Shown piece by piece: positions 63,130 through 64,000 of a stretch of DNA of 64,000 nt; within the stretch, counting starts at the first letter, position 1, and the number at the start of each line of letters is the position of its first letter. The position numbers were made by a program, and so were the translations under genes. The stretch spans positions 14,500,378-14,564,377 of the forward strand of contig OY755240.1 of assembly GCA_963576725.1 (NCBI GenBank), read 5' to 3'. The notes under the pieces were generated by a model. That model ran no database searches, was not told the origin of the DNA, and was given only the letters and a program-made list of their open reading frames with translations. Source of the stretch: Azorinus chamasolen (lineage: Eukaryota; Mollusca; Bivalvia; Cardiida; Solecurtidae).

Positions 63130-63345
63130 AACATACAGATTGTATCCTGGTCAGATGTGCCGTTGCTTATTGTCTGATTTGGATTCAAGCTGTTTGCAAA
63201 TGCCAATGATGGCAGTTAGGGAGACAAAGGTGAACTTTTGAATGCAGGTATTTTGTGTACCAACATTTGCAACCAGTGCAGACCAAGTTCATGTGGCTCC
63301 TAGTGCAGTCTGCTGAACATGGTCTGCACTGTTTGTTATTGGTTA
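63130..63345. mobile_element. TTAA-G- and TTAA-E-type hairpin remnants
   Basis: gtatcctggtcagatgtgcc...tttggattcaagctgtttgc (63145-63199) and accagtgcagaccaagttca...catggtctgcactgtttgtt (63272-63336). Confidence 0.5.
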
Positions 63346-63346
63346 T

Positions 63347-63534
63347 TTAAGCCTTTCCTTCATATAAACACATTTGCAAACATAGTAGACCCAGATTAAA
63401 TGGCTCCTATAGGAGCTGCCTGATCAGGGTCTGCTCTGTTTGCTTATGGTATAATATTGTACATATGCCATTATAAAAACTCAGATATCATTATTTCTTA
63501 TTTAACATAAATATTTAACAGGGGAAAGGGTTAA
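63347..63534 (+). mobile_element. TTAA-type hybrid MITE
   Basis: TTAA on both sides; gcctttccttcatataaaca and aacaggggaaaggg; hairpin aatggctcctataggagctg. Confidence 0.8.
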
Positions 63535-63664
63535 AATGCTATTGAATATTTTACCTTTGTTACTGCTGTCTGTCAATAAACAATGGTGGACCATTCTACT
63601 TTGAATATTCAACATTGAGGGGGTTTATTGTTGGGGTTTAAGCTTGTGGTTGCCTTAAGGCATA

Positions 63665-63787
63665 CCCGAGGTTATTAAACTTTTTTCTCGAGTCTGAGAT
63701 CATTCTCAAGCATCTGAGCAAGCTCAGAATCTGACCAATCAGATACTTGAGAATGATCTCAGAGTCAGAAGTTTTTTAACCTTGGAC
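63665..63787. mobile_element. FB-K-related foldback MITE
   Basis: cgaggttattaaactttttt and gaagttttttaaccttgg; arms cgagtctgagatcattctca / tgagaatgatctcagagtc around catctgagcaagctcagaat. Confidence 0.7.
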
Positions 63788-64000
63788 TGAGCTTTCTGTT
63801 ACAAGACTCGTGCTATATGCTGATACAAGGTTCAGTTGTTGGGGTTGTCTGAATTGGTTTTTCTGTTACATGGCTCTTCTATTGTTGGACCTGCTTTGAT
63901 ATGCTTCATTCAGTGTAGATGCAATGTATGTTTTGGTATGACAAAAATTCCTGTAGACTTGAATGTTAATGTATTGTAGGTGCTACCAATATTGAATGAA

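Overview
The window looks like animal genomic DNA, most probably from a bivalve mollusc. It is AT-rich, has no long open reading frames, and about 2.6 % of it is recognisable exon. The introns are packed with short non-autonomous transposons and with pearl-like rolling-circle (Helentron-associated) elements of a kind well known from bivalves. I could not run any search, so the species is not assigned.

One gene crosses the window on the + strand: the 3' part of a PPIP5K/VIP1 bifunctional inositol-pyrophosphate kinase/phosphatase. Three exons (514-628, 1540-1647, 2494-2619) encode the C-terminal end of its histidine-acid-phosphatase domain and resemble vertebrate PPIP5K1/2 closely. An acidic 209-residue exon (12450-13076) and Ser-rich exons (18664-18747, 19465-19624, 22127-22201, 27558-27668, 40082-40183, 46521-46610, 59200-59253) follow. 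They join in one frame with matching splice phases, but I do not recognise the last four peptides, so those are exon models. The kinase domain lies upstream of the window, and the 3' end of the gene lies downstream or was not found.

The introns hold: (1) at least eight families of ~200-270 bp elements flanked by TTAA with CCC...GGG ends (piggyBac-like MITEs), here called TTAA-A to TTAA-H; (2) TA-flanked MITEs with pogo/Tigger-like ends (TA-P, TA-Q) carrying near-perfect hairpins; (3) two foldback families (FB-E, FB-K); (4) six or more families of Helentron-like elements (H1-H6) sharing a 5' palindrome, ~170 bp internal repeats, a 3' stem-loop and a CTAG/CTTG-T end; (5) a GC-rich element with a possible Harbinger transposase remnant (3515-4612); (6) a LINE 3' fragment; (7) a 5'-truncated SINE; and (8) minisatellites.

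The region most worth attention is 13198-18575, a nest of insertions. A TTAA-B MITE is split by a LINE fragment. The LINE is split by a 4062-bp foldback element with ~680-bp inverted repeats, a TTGTA 5-bp target duplication and a small C2H2 zinc-finger ORF in its loop. That element is in turn split by a 1567-bp element with CAGGGTTCCC ends and a TCTTC 5-bp duplication. A 308-bp relative of this last element (32987-33294, CCAGG duplication) sits inside an H2 element that sits inside a TTAA-C MITE. A second notable pattern is that the hairpin centres of unrelated MITE superfamilies (TTAA and TA) converge on the same GCTCCTATAGGAGC palindrome.
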